A stretch of DNA of 63,261 nucleotides, from NCBI GenBank assembly GCA_025060615.1, contig JANXBS010000006.1, forward strand, positions 120,934 through 184,194, given 5' to 3'. Below are positions 17,815-26,174 of this stretch, piece after piece (positions within the stretch are counted from its first letter, which is position 1; every line of letters begins with the position of its first letter). The notes beneath the pieces were generated by a model. The model had not been told where the DNA came from, searched no databases, and worked only from the letters and a program-made list of their open reading frames with translations. Made by a program: the position numbers and the translations under genes. This DNA comes from Anaerolineae bacterium. GTDB lineage: Bacteria; Chloroflexota; Anaerolineae; DUEN01.

Positions 17815-18875
17815 TGCACTTCCTCAATCAGAGACGCCAATTGTCCAGCGATTACATGAGTCGTCAACCGCTCCTGGAATAGCGCGTACCCGCCCGCAGC
17901 AATGCGGTCTCGCAAGACCGCATCATCTGCCAATTCGCTGATCGCCTTCGCTAGCGCAGCCGGGTCACCCATTGGCACAGCATAGACATGCTCCCCCGGC
18001 ACAAAAAGCTCTCGTGTGGCCGCGTTATCCCCCACGATGGTGGGCTTGCGCATGGCGATGAATTGGAACGTCTTGGTCGAGATGACGCGAGCCGCCTTGG
18101 GAATCGTCGAGAAATGTCCGCCCAGACAGATAGAAGCCTCAGCGATGTAAGCAGGCAGGCGCTCCATTGGAATCCATCCTACCAGATCTATATTGCCAAG
18201 CCCCAGCTCCTCTACCATCTGACGCACAGCTTGTAAACCTGCGCCGTCTCCTCCTAGCGTAAAATGAATGTCCGGCCGGCTTTTTAGCAACGCGGCTGCC
18301 TGCACGATGACCTCTGTACCATGCAATGGCAAAAATGAGCTATAGGAGAAGACTTCACAACGACGGGAGGAAGATGATACATTCACACGCGGGTAAAAGA
18401 GCGCTTCATCGCATCCTACGTAGATGGGCCTCAGTTTCGTCTTTGGAATGCCAAATTGGTGCGCAAAGTAGTGGGCATGTGTCCGTGTATCTGTCATCAC
18501 GCGGCTCGCTACTTGGCAACTTCGCTGGTCAAGCCAGTACGCTAGCCGCCCCGGGATCGAGCGTGGACGAAAACGCGCTCGATCCTCACACAGCGTATCA
18601 TAAGTCGAAACGTATGCATCGAGGATGATTGGCTTGCGCTGAAATACCGACAACGCCAGGGCGATAAGTTGCCCGTAGAAGCCAGCCAAGGCTACATCGT
18701 ATATTGGCTGATGCGCGAGCCATCGGGCCAGGCCAGCGACGGTACGGGCCAGGATACCATGGCCACCACCAGTTAGCACGATGACGTCACAATACACCCG
18801 CAAGGCGGCAAGCAGGACACGATTGCGTATATAACCGACCTCGCGTCCAGAAAGAAAGAGCACCCGCGGCCTCAT
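17799..18875 (-). CDS. GT4-like glycosyltransferase (divergent)
   Basis: A 358-residue GT-B-type protein. The N-terminus (VLFLSGREVGYIRNRVLLAAL) and the donor domain (FTLGGDGAGLQAVRQMVEEL, STKTFQFIAMRKPTIVG) fit the GT4/GT1 group, but the classical EX7E pair is not clear. It lies between the GT2 genes and the other GT4 in an uninterrupted minus-strand run. Substrate unknown. Confidence 0.78.
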   Translation of the reverse strand: MRPRVLFLSGREVGYIRNRVLLAALRVYCDVIVLTGGGHGILARTVAGLARWLAHQPIYDVALAGFYGQLIALALSVFQRKPIILDAYVSTYDTLCEDRARFRPRSIPGRLAYWLDQRSCQVASRVMTDTRTHAHYFAHQFGIPKTKLRPIYVGCDEALFYPRVNVSSSSRRCEVFSYSSFLPLHGTEVIVQAAALLKSRPDIHFTLGGDGAGLQAVRQMVEELGLGNIDLVGWIPMERLPAYIAEASICLGGHFSTIPKAARVISTKTFQFIAMRKPTIVGDNAATRELFVPGEHVYAVPMGDPAALAKAISELADDAVLRDRIAAGGYALFQERLTTHVIAGQLASLIEEVQCASA

Positions 18876-18880
18876 GAAGG

Positions 18881-19831
18881 CTAATCCGAAAGGCGTTCTA
18901 TCTCCATCCGTCGCACTCGGTACAGCGTCTCCTCCAGCATTTTACGGTTCATACGCACGAGATCGGCGATCAGCCCGATCAAGCACACCTGCACTCCTAC
19001 AATGCTCAGGATCGCTGCCAAAATCAGGGATTGCACATGGCCGGCTGCACCGCCAGTACGCCAGAAAAAGTACAGGAACCGTAACCCCAGCGCCACACCG
19101 CCCATGACTAGCAGCACACCTATTGTCATGAATACCCGCAAAGGGCGATACATGGTGTAGAAGCGCAGGATGGTGACGGCCGAGAGGACTAAAAACTCGA
19201 CAATACTCCGGATCAACCGCGACTTACGCGTGTCCGCATTGGTCCGCACCGGCACGTATACGACGGCCATGCGCCGCGCGCCGGCCTGGATGAGGGTCTC
19301 CAACGTGTAAGTGTAATCGCTGAGCACCGTCAGCCGCAACGCCGCCTCTCGGGTGAAAGCCCGAAAGCCGCTGGTGGCATCAGGGATCGGAATGCCCGCC
19401 GCCCGCTCTACCACCCAACTCCCCAGCCGCTGAAGCCACCGCTTGAACGGCGAAAACCGTTCCAGCGCTGCCACCCCGCGATCCCCCACCACGATATCCG
19501 CTCGCCCCTCGAGAATCGGCTGGATCAGGCGGGCGATGTCTTCCCCACAGTACTGGTTGTCAGCATCTGTGTTGACGATGATGTCCGCGCCGGCAGCCAA
19601 CGCAGCCTCTAACCCCGCCTGAAAGGCCGCCGCCAGACCGCGATGATGCTGGCGGACGATATGGTGAACCCCCCATGCGCGGGCGACCTCGGCCGTGCGA
19701 TCAGTGCTGCCATCATCCACCACCAGAAATTCGATCTCGTCCACCCCTGGCAACGCGCGGGGTAGATCCTGCAACGTTAACGGAAGGGTGGCTTCCTCGT
19801 TATAGCAGGGGATCTGCACGATCAGCTTCAC
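18881..19831 (-). CDS. GT2 polyprenyl-phosphate sugar transferase with two C-terminal membrane helices
   Basis: A 316-residue DPM1/GtrB-like enzyme that would charge a polyprenyl phosphate with a sugar for the GT39/GT-C enzymes. The GT-A domain has [21 protein letters not shown] and NTDADNQY (DXD). Two helices follow ([18 protein letters not shown] and [20 protein letters not shown]), then a basic tail. The GTG at 19831 overlaps the upstream GT2 stop (GTGA). Together with the neighbour it could supply lipid-linked donors to the GT39 proteins of the window. Confidence 0.87.
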   Translation of the reverse strand: MKLIVQIPCYNEEATLPLTLQDLPRALPGVDEIEFLVVDDGSTDRTAEVARAWGVHHIVRQHHRGLAAAFQAGLEAALAAGADIIVNTDADNQYCGEDIARLIQPILEGRADIVVGDRGVAALERFSPFKRWLQRLGSWVVERAAGIPIPDATSGFRAFTREAALRLTVLSDYTYTLETLIQAGARRMAVVYVPVRTNADTRKSRLIRSIVEFLVLSAVTILRFYTMYRPLRVFMTIGVLLVMGGVALGLRFLYFFWRTGGAAGHVQSLILAAILSIVGVQVCLIGLIADLVRMNRKMLEETLYRVRRMEIERLSD

Positions 19832-20574
19832 CGGCTACTCACCCGATCCTCTCGCCAGAGCTGGACCCGAAATCGCCAAAGCTCGCGGAACGCGCGAGCG
19901 ATGACATCCCACCGCGCCCCGGTGGGAGAGCCAGCCCGCCGGGGCCGATGACTCACCGGCACCTCGACGATCCGATAGCCCGCTCGCTTCGCCCGCACCA
20001 ACCACTCCGCGCTAAACGTAGCCCCGCGCGATCGAATGGCCGGTCCCACGGCCTCAAATACCCCGCGCCGGAACAGCTTGAAGGCGCAATCAATATCGCG
20101 AGCCGTATACCCGAACAGCAACGTCACCAGCGCGCTCCAACCCCACCCGAACAGCACCCGCAGAAAAGGATCACGTCGCGGCGCCCGATATCCGACCACC
20201 AAATCAGCCTCGGCTAGATAGGGCAACAGGCGGTCAATCTCCTCCAACACGAACTGACGATCTGAATCGGTAAAGAAGATGACCTCCTTGGTCGCGTGGC
20301 TGAGCGCCGTGTACACCGCCGCCCCATACCCTTGATTGCGCTCATGGTGAATCGGCCTGAGCTCCGGGTACACCTTTGCCAGTTCCTCCAAAATCTCCCC
20401 TGTCCGATCGCGGCTCCCATCATTGGTCACGACGATCTCGAAGTCCTGGAAGCGAGCTCGCATGACCGCTACTACGTCGGCGATCATGTCGGGGAGGTTG
20501 GCTTCCTCGTTGTACGCCGGCATGCATACTGAGACGCTGCGGACCAGGGGCTCACGGCCAGGAGCAAATGTCAT
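19828..20574 (-). CDS. GT2 family (dolichyl-phosphate-mannose-synthase-like) glycosyltransferase
   Basis: A 248-residue soluble GT-A enzyme with [21 protein letters not shown] and FTDSDRQF (DXD). It lacks the membrane tail of its downstream neighbour. AAGGTGATC precedes the ATG by ~7 bases. The 4-base overlap with the next gene suggests that both are made in fixed ratio. Confidence 0.87.
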   Translation of the reverse strand: MTFAPGREPLVRSVSVCMPAYNEEANLPDMIADVVAVMRARFQDFEIVVTNDGSRDRTGEILEELAKVYPELRPIHHERNQGYGAAVYTALSHATKEVIFFTDSDRQFVLEEIDRLLPYLAEADLVVGYRAPRRDPFLRVLFGWGWSALVTLLFGYTARDIDCAFKLFRRGVFEAVGPAIRSRGATFSAEWLVRAKRAGYRIVEVPVSHRPRRAGSPTGARWDVIARAFRELWRFRVQLWREDRVSSR

Positions 20575-20607
20575 AGGGTGATCACCTTAACCAGCGCGCT
20601 ACAGCCG

Positions 20608-21576
20608 TTATGGCTTGCGCGGCCATCTGCGGATGCCAAACAGGCTCTGCCAGGGGCTGGGGATCTCCGCCAAGCTCTCCCGCTCGCTCGCCTCCCAGCG
20701 GCCGCTAGCCTTCTGCTGTTGCCATTGCTCTCGAGCTGCCAGCATCTGCTCTAGGCTCTTTTTCAACACGTCCGGCTCGCCTTCGACAATCCGCTGGCGC
20801 CATCGCTGCAAACCGGCGATATAGGTATCAATCCAGCGGACCACGTTCTCCCGGTTCGCCAGCATGGCATCGCAGTAGATGGCCGGATCGCCCGAGCTCA
20901 GCCATGTGGCCGATTGATACTGGGCACCCGCCAGCTTACGCATCTCCTGCCAAGGGGCGGTCAGCGCCGTCACCTCCAGCAGGGCGACAGCCAGCACAGC
21001 GGGCAACTGATCCGCGCCAGCCATCAGCCCATCGTGTTCGCTGGCATCCAAGAAGAGCGGCTGTGCGCCCAAGCGGCTAACCAAGCTGGCGACCACCTGC
21101 ACGGCGTCAGGGGCCGTCGTCGGCGCAGGGCACAGACAATAGATCGCCCCCTGCAGTAGCTCCGCCGAGCCCACACCGGTTGCTGCCCTCCCCTCGGGAT
21201 GGCGCAAGATCGGATCGCCGCCGACGAAATGCGTGGAATCCGGCAGCAGCTCATCCGCCCATCGCAGCACAGGCTCTTTGATGCTCGCCGTGTCGGTGAT
21301 GATGCATCCCGGCTTCAGCACATGCGTGATGGCCTCCATCGTCTCCCGGATGGCCATTACCGGCAGAGCTAGGATGATAAAGTCAGCATCTTCGCACGCG
21401 CGGATCAGGTTCCACTCGGTGCGATCCACCGCGCCGGCCTTACGGGCTGCCGCCGCGACGCCCGGCTCTCGATCGTGGCCGATCACCTCGAACTCGCGAT
21501 CCCCCTGACACAGGGCCATCCCGATCGAGCTGCCGACCACTCCCAAGCCGACAATCGTGATCTTCGCCTTAGCCAT
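20608..21576 (-). CDS. Prephenate-dehydrogenase-like (TyrA-like) oxidoreductase, catalytic His changed
   Basis: A 322-residue protein with an N-terminal NAD(P) Rossmann fold (IVGLGVVGSSIGMAL, residues 7-21) and the TyrA helical domain (residues ~160-270). In typical TyrA the substrate-contacting motif is GGHP; here it reads GGDP (Asp121), and the downstream G-T/S-E is missing. The usual S-H-L-P reads D-Q-L-P (189-192). Tyrosine-pathway activity is therefore doubtful. It could act on another substrate or be a decaying paralogue. A charged C-terminal tail (residues ~270-322) is extra. It is placed 9 bases before the M50 stop on the same strand. Confidence 0.75.
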   Translation of the reverse strand: MAKAKITIVGLGVVGSSIGMALCQGDREFEVIGHDREPGVAAAARKAGAVDRTEWNLIRACEDADFIILALPVMAIRETMEAITHVLKPGCIITDTASIKEPVLRWADELLPDSTHFVGGDPILRHPEGRAATGVGSAELLQGAIYCLCPAPTTAPDAVQVVASLVSRLGAQPLFLDASEHDGLMAGADQLPAVLAVALLEVTALTAPWQEMRKLAGAQYQSATWLSSGDPAIYCDAMLANRENVVRWIDTYIAGLQRWRQRIVEGEPDVLKKSLEQMLAAREQWQQQKASGRWEASERESLAEIPSPWQSLFGIRRWPRKP

Positions 21577-21584
21577 CGGATATG

Positions 21585-22229
21585 TTACCCCAACAACAAA
21601 CGCAACGTCGCCGTCACCGGCGGCGTCAAAATCAACCCAAGCAAGTTGATTGGCAGAATGATCAGAGCTAACAAGATGAAGGGGCCATATGGCTCCAAGC
21701 GTCGAAATTGATATGCCAGGCGAGGGGGCAACAGCCCCACCGCCACCTCAAAACCATCAAGCGGCGTGATGGGCAGGAGGTTAAAGAAGCAGAGTACCAC
21801 GTTCAGTAAGATGAACTGCTGCGTGAAGAGTACCGGGCTGGGCAGGATCGTCCATATGCCGCTACGGCGGTCTACCATCGGCATCTCCACCACTTGGACG
21901 ACCAGCGCCATCAGAAACGCCAGCAAGAGATTGGACAGAGGCCCGGCCGCGGCCACCAAGAGCCGCCCCCATCGGGGGTCTATGCGGATGTTCCAGGGGC
22001 TCCAGCGCACCGGCTTCGCCCAACCAAAGCCGGCGATCAAAAACATGAGCGAGCCCAGCACATCCAGATGGGCACGCGGGTTGAGCGTTAGGCGGCCCTC
22101 GCGCCGCGGCGTCGGGTCGCCGAGGCGGACGGCGACCCAGGCATGGGCGAACTCGTGGACGGTAAGCGCGATAATGAGGATCAGCAAACGCGCAAGCAAT
22201 ACCGGCAACGACATCCCGGAAGTCAGCAC
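21585..22229 (-). CDS. Site-2-protease (M50) family membrane metalloprotease
   Basis: A 214-residue polytopic protein. The zinc site is HEFAH (H25, E26, H29 from the chosen start) in helix 1. The third-ligand region is NLLPITPLDGFEV near residue 155. The LNPRAHLDVLGSL loop is typical of the short M50 proteins without a PDZ domain. I chose GTG 22229 because AAGGAG lies 6 bases upstream; ATG 22214 is an alternative, and the frame to 22319 has no ribosome site. A transmembrane protease of unknown target. Confidence 0.85.
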   Translation of the reverse strand: MLTSGMSLPVLLARLLILIIALTVHEFAHAWVAVRLGDPTPRREGRLTLNPRAHLDVLGSLMFLIAGFGWAKPVRWSPWNIRIDPRWGRLLVAAAGPLSNLLLAFLMALVVQVVEMPMVDRRSGIWTILPSPVLFTQQFILLNVVLCFFNLLPITPLDGFEVAVGLLPPRLAYQFRRLEPYGPFILLALIILPINLLGLILTPPVTATLRLLLG

Positions 22230-22410
22230 AGCCCTCTCCTTGATCTCATCCAAGCGACCCGTGATCCACTTCGATTTTGACCGCAACAGGATTATAACAC
22301 ACCTCATCCGCTCGCCCAAGTCGCGGAAGAAAAACAGAGCCGTCTGCTCGGCCCTGCCTCCAAATAGCTACCTGGTGAGCGATGGATCTTAGAAATAGGC
22401 CATTTGGCGG

Positions 22411-22439
22411 TTGACGAGACGCGAGAGATGATATACAGT
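22411..22439 (+). promoter_or_regulatory. Sigma70-type promoter before the structured RNA
   Basis: TTGACG (22411-22416) is followed 17 bases later by TACAGT (22434-22439); TATACA at 22432 is an alternative with a 15-base spacer. Transcription would start near 22446, just before the structured stretch. No ORF starts downstream for ~480 bases. Confidence 0.5.
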
Positions 22440-22702
22440 AATATCAAACTGGTTTAAACGGAGCGCAGCGAGATGAGGCTACTTCCAGTAGCCATGTGGA
22501 TGCTGTTTGCGGTGCAAGCCATCCAGTGCATCTGTCCCAGGCGGGGGCGTTAGCATCCTCGTCTGGGAGGTACTTGCTGCGTAGTAACTGAAGACCAACC
22601 GACGAGTCGGTGCGACCTGCCCCCGCAGTGAGGAGTGAAACGCGCGGGGTGCCGGCGTCGAGAGCAAGCGAAGAGCTCAGGGCCAGCCCCTGGGCTCTTT
22701 TC
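22440..22702 (+). ncRNA. Candidate structured RNA (leader or small RNA) of unknown class
   Basis: This is a ~260-base non-coding stretch between a promoter and a Rho-independent terminator. Visible pairings are GGCTACT/AGTAGCC (22477-22493), GGATG/CATCC enclosing TTGC/GCAA (22498-22524), CCCAG/CTGGG (22536-22567), and ACCGA/TCGGT (about 22598-22611). The 8-base GCGGGGGC (22541-22548) is complementary to GCCCCCGC (22619-22626). Because the first arm lies in the loop of CCCAG/CTGGG, this forms a pseudoknot or an alternative fold. It sits upstream of the sulfite-reductase gene. It shows no RNase P, tmRNA, SRP or 6S hallmark. It could be a riboswitch-type leader or an independent small RNA. Confidence 0.45.
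22672..22701 (+). terminator. Rho-independent terminator of the structured RNA
   Basis: AGAGCTCAGGG pairs with CCCTGGGCTCT (11 bp, one G-U) around a 5-base loop, and the run TTTT follows. It ends the RNA candidate, or acts as its attenuator in front of the sulfite-reductase gene. Confidence 0.75.
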
Positions 22703-22730
22703 ACATCTCCGGCCGGGGCTCCTGTCAGGT

Positions 22731-22766
22731 GACGCCAACGCCGACGTCGTCGTGTTGGTCTTTTTC
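22731..22766 (+). terminator. Possible second terminator
   Basis: CCAAC (22735) pairs with GTTGG (22754-22758), enclosing a CG-rich inner stem, and is followed by TCTTTTTC. With the preceding hairpin it makes a tandem terminator. From 22767 to 22931 there is only one more small hairpin (GCGGC/GCCGC near 22790) and no gene. Confidence 0.5.
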
Positions 22767-22931
22767 TTATGTCAATGTAGTCTTATGGCGGCTGTGCTGC
22801 CGCAAAACCACCCCCGATGGAACCCCATCCCCGCGTGCGAGGGCGGAGCCAGGAATGGCTCACTTACAGTGGGTTTGGCCTCTTCAGTCGGGCGGTGAAT
22901 TGCTAAGTGACGAACAAATGGAAGGGTGGAT

Positions 22932-24563
22932 ATGGATCGCGAACCAATGGCGGAGATCTATCGCTTCGCCGAGCTGATTGAGCGGAGGCGACGTGGCGAG
23001 GTAGACGAGGAGGATTTCCGTCGTTTCCGCCTGCAGCACGGGGTCTACAGCATCCGCGGCCAAACTGATGTTCAGATGATACGGGTGAAAGTCCCTCACG
23101 GCGCCCTGACGGCCACGCAACTGGAGCGCCTGGGGGACATCGCCGAGCGGTTCACCTCAGGGATCGGCCACATCACCACCCGTCAGGATGTCCAATTCCA
23201 TTGGGTACGTCTGGAATCGGTACCCGAAGTGCTGCGCCTGCTGGCCGAAGTGGGGCTCACCACGCGCGAGGCGTGCGGCAATGTCGTCCGCAACGTGACG
23301 GCTTGCCCGTTGGCAGGGGTTTGCCGCACCGAGGCCTTCGATGTCACCCCCTACGCGGCTGCGCTCTCGCGTCACTTGTTGCACAACCCCATTTGCCAGA
23401 CGTTGCCGCGCAAGTTCAAAATCGCCCTCTCCGGATGCGCCACCGATTGCGCCATGGCCGGCATCCACGACATCGGCGCTGTAGCGACGGCTCAGGAGGA
23501 AAACGGTACGGCTCGCTGGGGATTCCGGCTGTAAGTGGGCGGCGGGCTGGGGCCGGCGCCACGGGCAGCGCAACTGCTGGAGCCGTTCACGCCAGCCGAA
23601 GACCTCATCCTGACGGCCACAGCAATCGTGCGCGTGTTCGACCGCCTGGGCAACCGCCAGAACCGGATGCGGGCTCGCATGAAATTCCTCATCGAGGAGC
23701 TGGGCATCGAAGCGTTTCGCCGGCTGGTCTTCGAGGAACGGCGAGCGCTGTGGGCATCCTGGCCTGACGGATCGCCATCGGCACCAGAGGTTCAAGAGCC
23801 GGCGGCGCCGGCTGTAATCCCACCACGGGCGATTCACTCAGCTCCCCCTGGGTTCGATATCTGGCGAAGGACGAACGTGGTGGCCCAAAAACAGGCCGGC
23901 TTTTACGCAGCTTACGTGACCGTACCCGGAGGCGACCTGATGGCAGCCCAGTTCCGGGCTCTGGCGACCCTGTTGTGGGAACTTCCAGGCGTGGAACTGC
24001 GCACGGTGATCACGCAGAACCTAGTCTTGCGCTGGGTGCCAGAGGCCTGGCTGCCGGCCCTCTACGCAAGGCTGGTAGAAGCGGACCTGGGCTGGCCCGG
24101 GGTGCACGGCATCGGTGATGTGGTGGGCTGTCCTGGGGCCGATACCTGCAACCTGGCCGTGACCTATTCACATCGCCTGGCGCTAGAGCTGACGCGGCGG
24201 CTGGCGGAGCGCCCAGATGTGGCCCTGGCGGATGAGCTGAGAGATGTGACCATCAAGATCAGCGGCTGCCCTAACTCGTGCGGCCAGCACCACATCGCGA
24301 CTATCGGGCTATACGGCGCCGCGCGTAAGGTGGGCGAGCGCCAGGTGCCGTTCTACCAGCTCTTGCTGGGCGGCAGAGCGCACGATGGGGAGGTGATCTT
24401 TGCCAGGCCTATCCTGCGCATCCCTGCCCGTCAGGTGCCGGAAGCCATCTTCCGGCTGGTGGACGCGTATCGAAGCGAGCGGCGGGATGGCGAATCGTTC
24501 GTGGACTGGCTCGAACGGAAGGAGGCGGGTGACGGGGATACGGACGAAACCCTGCAATGGTGA
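22932..24563 (+). pseudogene. Ferredoxin-type sulfite/nitrite reductase interrupted by one in-frame TAA
   Basis: Siroheme/4Fe-4S reductase that would reduce sulfite to sulfide (or nitrite to ammonia). The reading frame runs from ATG 22932 (AAGG 6 bases upstream) to the stop at 24563, but codon 201 (23532-23534) is TAA. It falls where homologues have Tyr in GFR-h-Y-VGGGLG. Frame and homology continue at the next codon. First part: ferredoxin-like half (~1-105), then CPLAGVC (C125, C131) and GCATDC (C169, C173). Second part from GTG 23535: GCPGADTC and GCPNSC (C199, C205, C245, C249 of that part). The stop lies inside a catalytic domain rather than at a boundary, which favours inactivation. Readthrough, reinitiation at the abutting GTG, or a sequencing error remain possible. 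Confidence 0.85.
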
Positions 24564-24646
24564 TGAGAGTGGTCAGGTGGCGAATAGAAAGCCCAGAGGC
24601 GAAGCCCAACAGCTTCGAGGCCAGCACATTCTTGAAGGAGGGGACC

Positions 24647-24844
24647 ATGTTGCAGACGAACGTCGTCACATCAGCACTTGTTCGGACGGAGCGCCGCGAG
24701 AACCGGTTGGCGCGCGCCGTCCAACAGTTATTGGACGACTTGGCCCAACTCCCGCCGTACGAGCAGGCCCCAGAGCTCTACACAGATTGGGGTGAGCAAG
24801 GAGAGTTCAAGGTCCAGGTCGGCCGGGGCGAGTGCGCCCTGTGA
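24647..24844 (+). CDS. Small acidic protein of unknown function
   Basis: A 65-residue ORF starting at ATG 24647 with an excellent AAGGAGG 6 bases upstream; the frame itself opens at 24557, inside the end of the sulfite reductase. The N-terminal half is a charged helix (RRENRLARAVQQLLDDLAQL), followed by a Tyr/Trp/Gly-rich tail ending GRGECAL. I do not recognise a family. Its place between sulfite reductase and the cysH fragment, and the good ribosome site, suggest a real accessory protein of sulfur assimilation. Confidence 0.55.
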   Translation: MLQTNVVTSALVRTERRENRLARAVQQLLDDLAQLPPYEQAPELYTDWGEQGEFKVQVGRGECAL

Positions 24845-24860
24845 GGCGTAAAGACGCAGG

Positions 24861-24925
24861 GATGAGGGGAGACAAGGGGACAAGGAGAGGATCCGCCTTG
24901 CTCTTCGTCCCCTTATCTCCTCGCC
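24861..24925. repeat. Imperfect inverted purine/pyrimidine-rich repeat
   Basis: A purine-rich left arm (24864-24889, containing GGAGACAAGGGGAC) and a pyrimidine-rich right arm (24901-24925, containing GTCCCCTTATCTCC) are complementary over ~19 of 24 positions. The right arm resembles short pyrimidine tracts found inside coding genes at 27431, 31942, 41030 and 41603. It lies directly before the cysH fragment. Confidence 0.55.
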
Positions 24926-24955
24926 ACAGAGAGCAGTGCCATTAGACTAGAGAGA

Positions 24956-25174
24956 GTAAATGAGCCAGCTATCGCGCCCCTGGAGATCCCCGTTGCTGAT
25001 TTGGAGGCTGCTACGCCTCAGGTCTGCGTGGCTGCTAGCTTTGGGAAGGACAGCGTCACGGTGCTTCACATGCTGCGCGACATCAAGCCCGACATCGAGG
25101 TGATCTATCTGAACGCGGGATACGAGTTCCCGGAGACCTTGATGTTCATCGAGCGCTTGAAGCAAGATTTGAAC
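24956..25174 (+). pseudogene. cysH: Truncated PAPS/APS reductase (cysH-like) fragment
   Basis: The frame reads a PP-loop start (VCVAASFGKDSVTVLHML) and continues IKPDIEVIYLNAGYEFPETL, the nucleotide-binding half of phospho-adenylylsulfate reductases. Homology stops after ERLKQDLN, about 60-75 residues in. The rest of the ~230-residue enzyme, including the C-terminal Cys region, is missing. The frame then runs into the YHS gene without a stop. The start is unclear: no ATG with a ribosome site occurs in this frame. I read it as a 3'-deleted gene of the same decaying locus. Confidence 0.7.
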
Positions 25175-25279
25175 GGGCCGGCCGTTGGGCAGGCACTGCC
25201 AAAGAGAGAGGAGAGTGCGGCATCCATGTGGGCTCTGCTTACGGCTTTGAATACCAAAACCAAGGAAAGGCGCGTTGTC

Positions 25280-25459
25280 ATGGCGAAAGATGTCGTTTGC
25301 GGGATGGAAGTAGACCCTAAGAAGGCGGCTGGGAAGTCCGAATATCAAGGGCAAACGTACTACTTTTGCTCCCGCGGCTGCAAAGCGGCATTTGACAAGG
25401 AGCCACAGAAGTACGTCGGCCGGGCACAGGGCCACGGCGTTCATCGCAGTCACTATTGA
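25280..25459 (+). CDS. YHS-domain protein
   Basis: A 59-residue protein from ATG 25280 (AAGGAAAGG ~9 bases upstream). It carries a single YHS domain: DVVCGMEVDPKKA, then YQGQTYYFCSRGCKAAFDKEP. The Cys residues (VCGM and FCSRGC) are the usual metal- or heme-binding positions. It ends in a His-rich tail (GHGVHRSHY). YHS proteins go with metal ATPases and metal stress; here it is in frame with, and just behind, the cysH fragment, as if a deletion brought them together. Confidence 0.8.
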   Translation: MAKDVVCGMEVDPKKAAGKSEYQGQTYYFCSRGCKAAFDKEPQKYVGRAQGHGVHRSHY

Positions 25460-25565
25460 TCGAGGTTTCAGACCAGCCTCGCAGGCCGCCACCATGAGGT
25501 TTTCCAGAGGGGCAGCCCTTCCAGGAAACCCTTTTGGCCCATTGAGAGGATAGAGCCGATTCCTG

Positions 25566-26174
25566 ATGATTAGCCTCTATCATCGCTTCGTGCATTGGAT
25601 GCTTTCGCCGTGGATCGTCACAGCCATCTTCATTGGCAATATGATCGGCGCGGTGGCCGGGATGATCTACTGGTATGGCGGCCACTTCGCTGCTAGTCCA
25701 TGGTATTTGTGGCCCTTCATCCCCGATTCGCCCGGCAGCACGTTCCTGGTATTGCCCGCCCTGGCTCTGATCTTATGGAAGCGTCCAGGCTGGCCACTGC
25801 TCAACGCCTTCGCGGCCTTCGGCGTGATTAAGTATGGGCTGTGGACGGTGGCATTTTGGTCACTGTTTTGGCTGAGCGGCGGCCCGTTCACATTGGAAAA
25901 CGTGGCAATGACCTTCACCCATCTGGTGATGACGGGCGAAGGGCTTTTCCTGCTGTATTATGCGCGGTTGACGCGGCGCGCGGCCATCGGGCTGAGCCTA
26001 TGGTTCGCCTTCAACGATTGGACGGACTACGGCCCGTTGCAGACACGGCCGGGCTTACCTCTAGGGGTGTCGATTGCGACCATGATGTGGGTAGCCGTCG
26101 CGTTGACCGGGCTGCTCAGCGCGGTTTGTATCTGGATTGCAGATCGAGGGGAACAACGATGGATGGGCCGATGA
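25566..26174 (+). CDS. DUF1405 (YpjA-like) membrane protein
   Basis: A 202-residue protein with about six hydrophobic segments. The family marks are WIVTAIFIGNMIGAVAGMIYWYG, WPFIPDSPGSTFL and a conserved FNDWTDYG near the C-terminus. Function is unknown in the family. It overlaps the DUF2085 gene by 16 bases, so the two are coupled. Confidence 0.85.
   Translation: MISLYHRFVHWMLSPWIVTAIFIGNMIGAVAGMIYWYGGHFAASPWYLWPFIPDSPGSTFLVLPALALILWKRPGWPLLNAFAAFGVIKYGLWTVAFWSLFWLSGGPFTLENVAMTFTHLVMTGEGLFLLYYARLTRRAAIGLSLWFAFNDWTDYGPLQTRPGLPLGVSIATMMWVAVALTGLLSAVCIWIADRGEQRWMGR

Noticed and set aside
22440-22702. Cobalamin riboswitch, 6S RNA, SRP RNA, RNase P or tmRNA
   Set aside because: A GCGACCTGCC stretch resembles part of a B12 box but the rest of that motif is absent. 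There is no long single hairpin (6S), no GGAAGCAGC (SRP), no GAGGAAAGTCC (RNase P) and no tmRNA 3' end.
22444-22738. Three overlapping short minus-strand ORFs
   Set aside because: They lie within the structured RNA and show no coding character. The stem-loop pattern explains the region better.
23532-23534. Selenocysteine or pyrrolysine recoding at the in-frame stop
   Set aside because: The codon is TAA, not TGA or TAG, and homologues have Tyr there; recoding is not expected.
23157-23837. Minus-strand ORF of 226 residues
   Set aside because: Antisense to the sulfite reductase, whose family motifs are on the plus strand on both sides of the TAA.
25841-26158. N-terminal extension of the DUF2085 gene
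   Set aside because: This part is a shadow of the DUF1405 gene in another frame. A good ribosome site marks ATG 26159.
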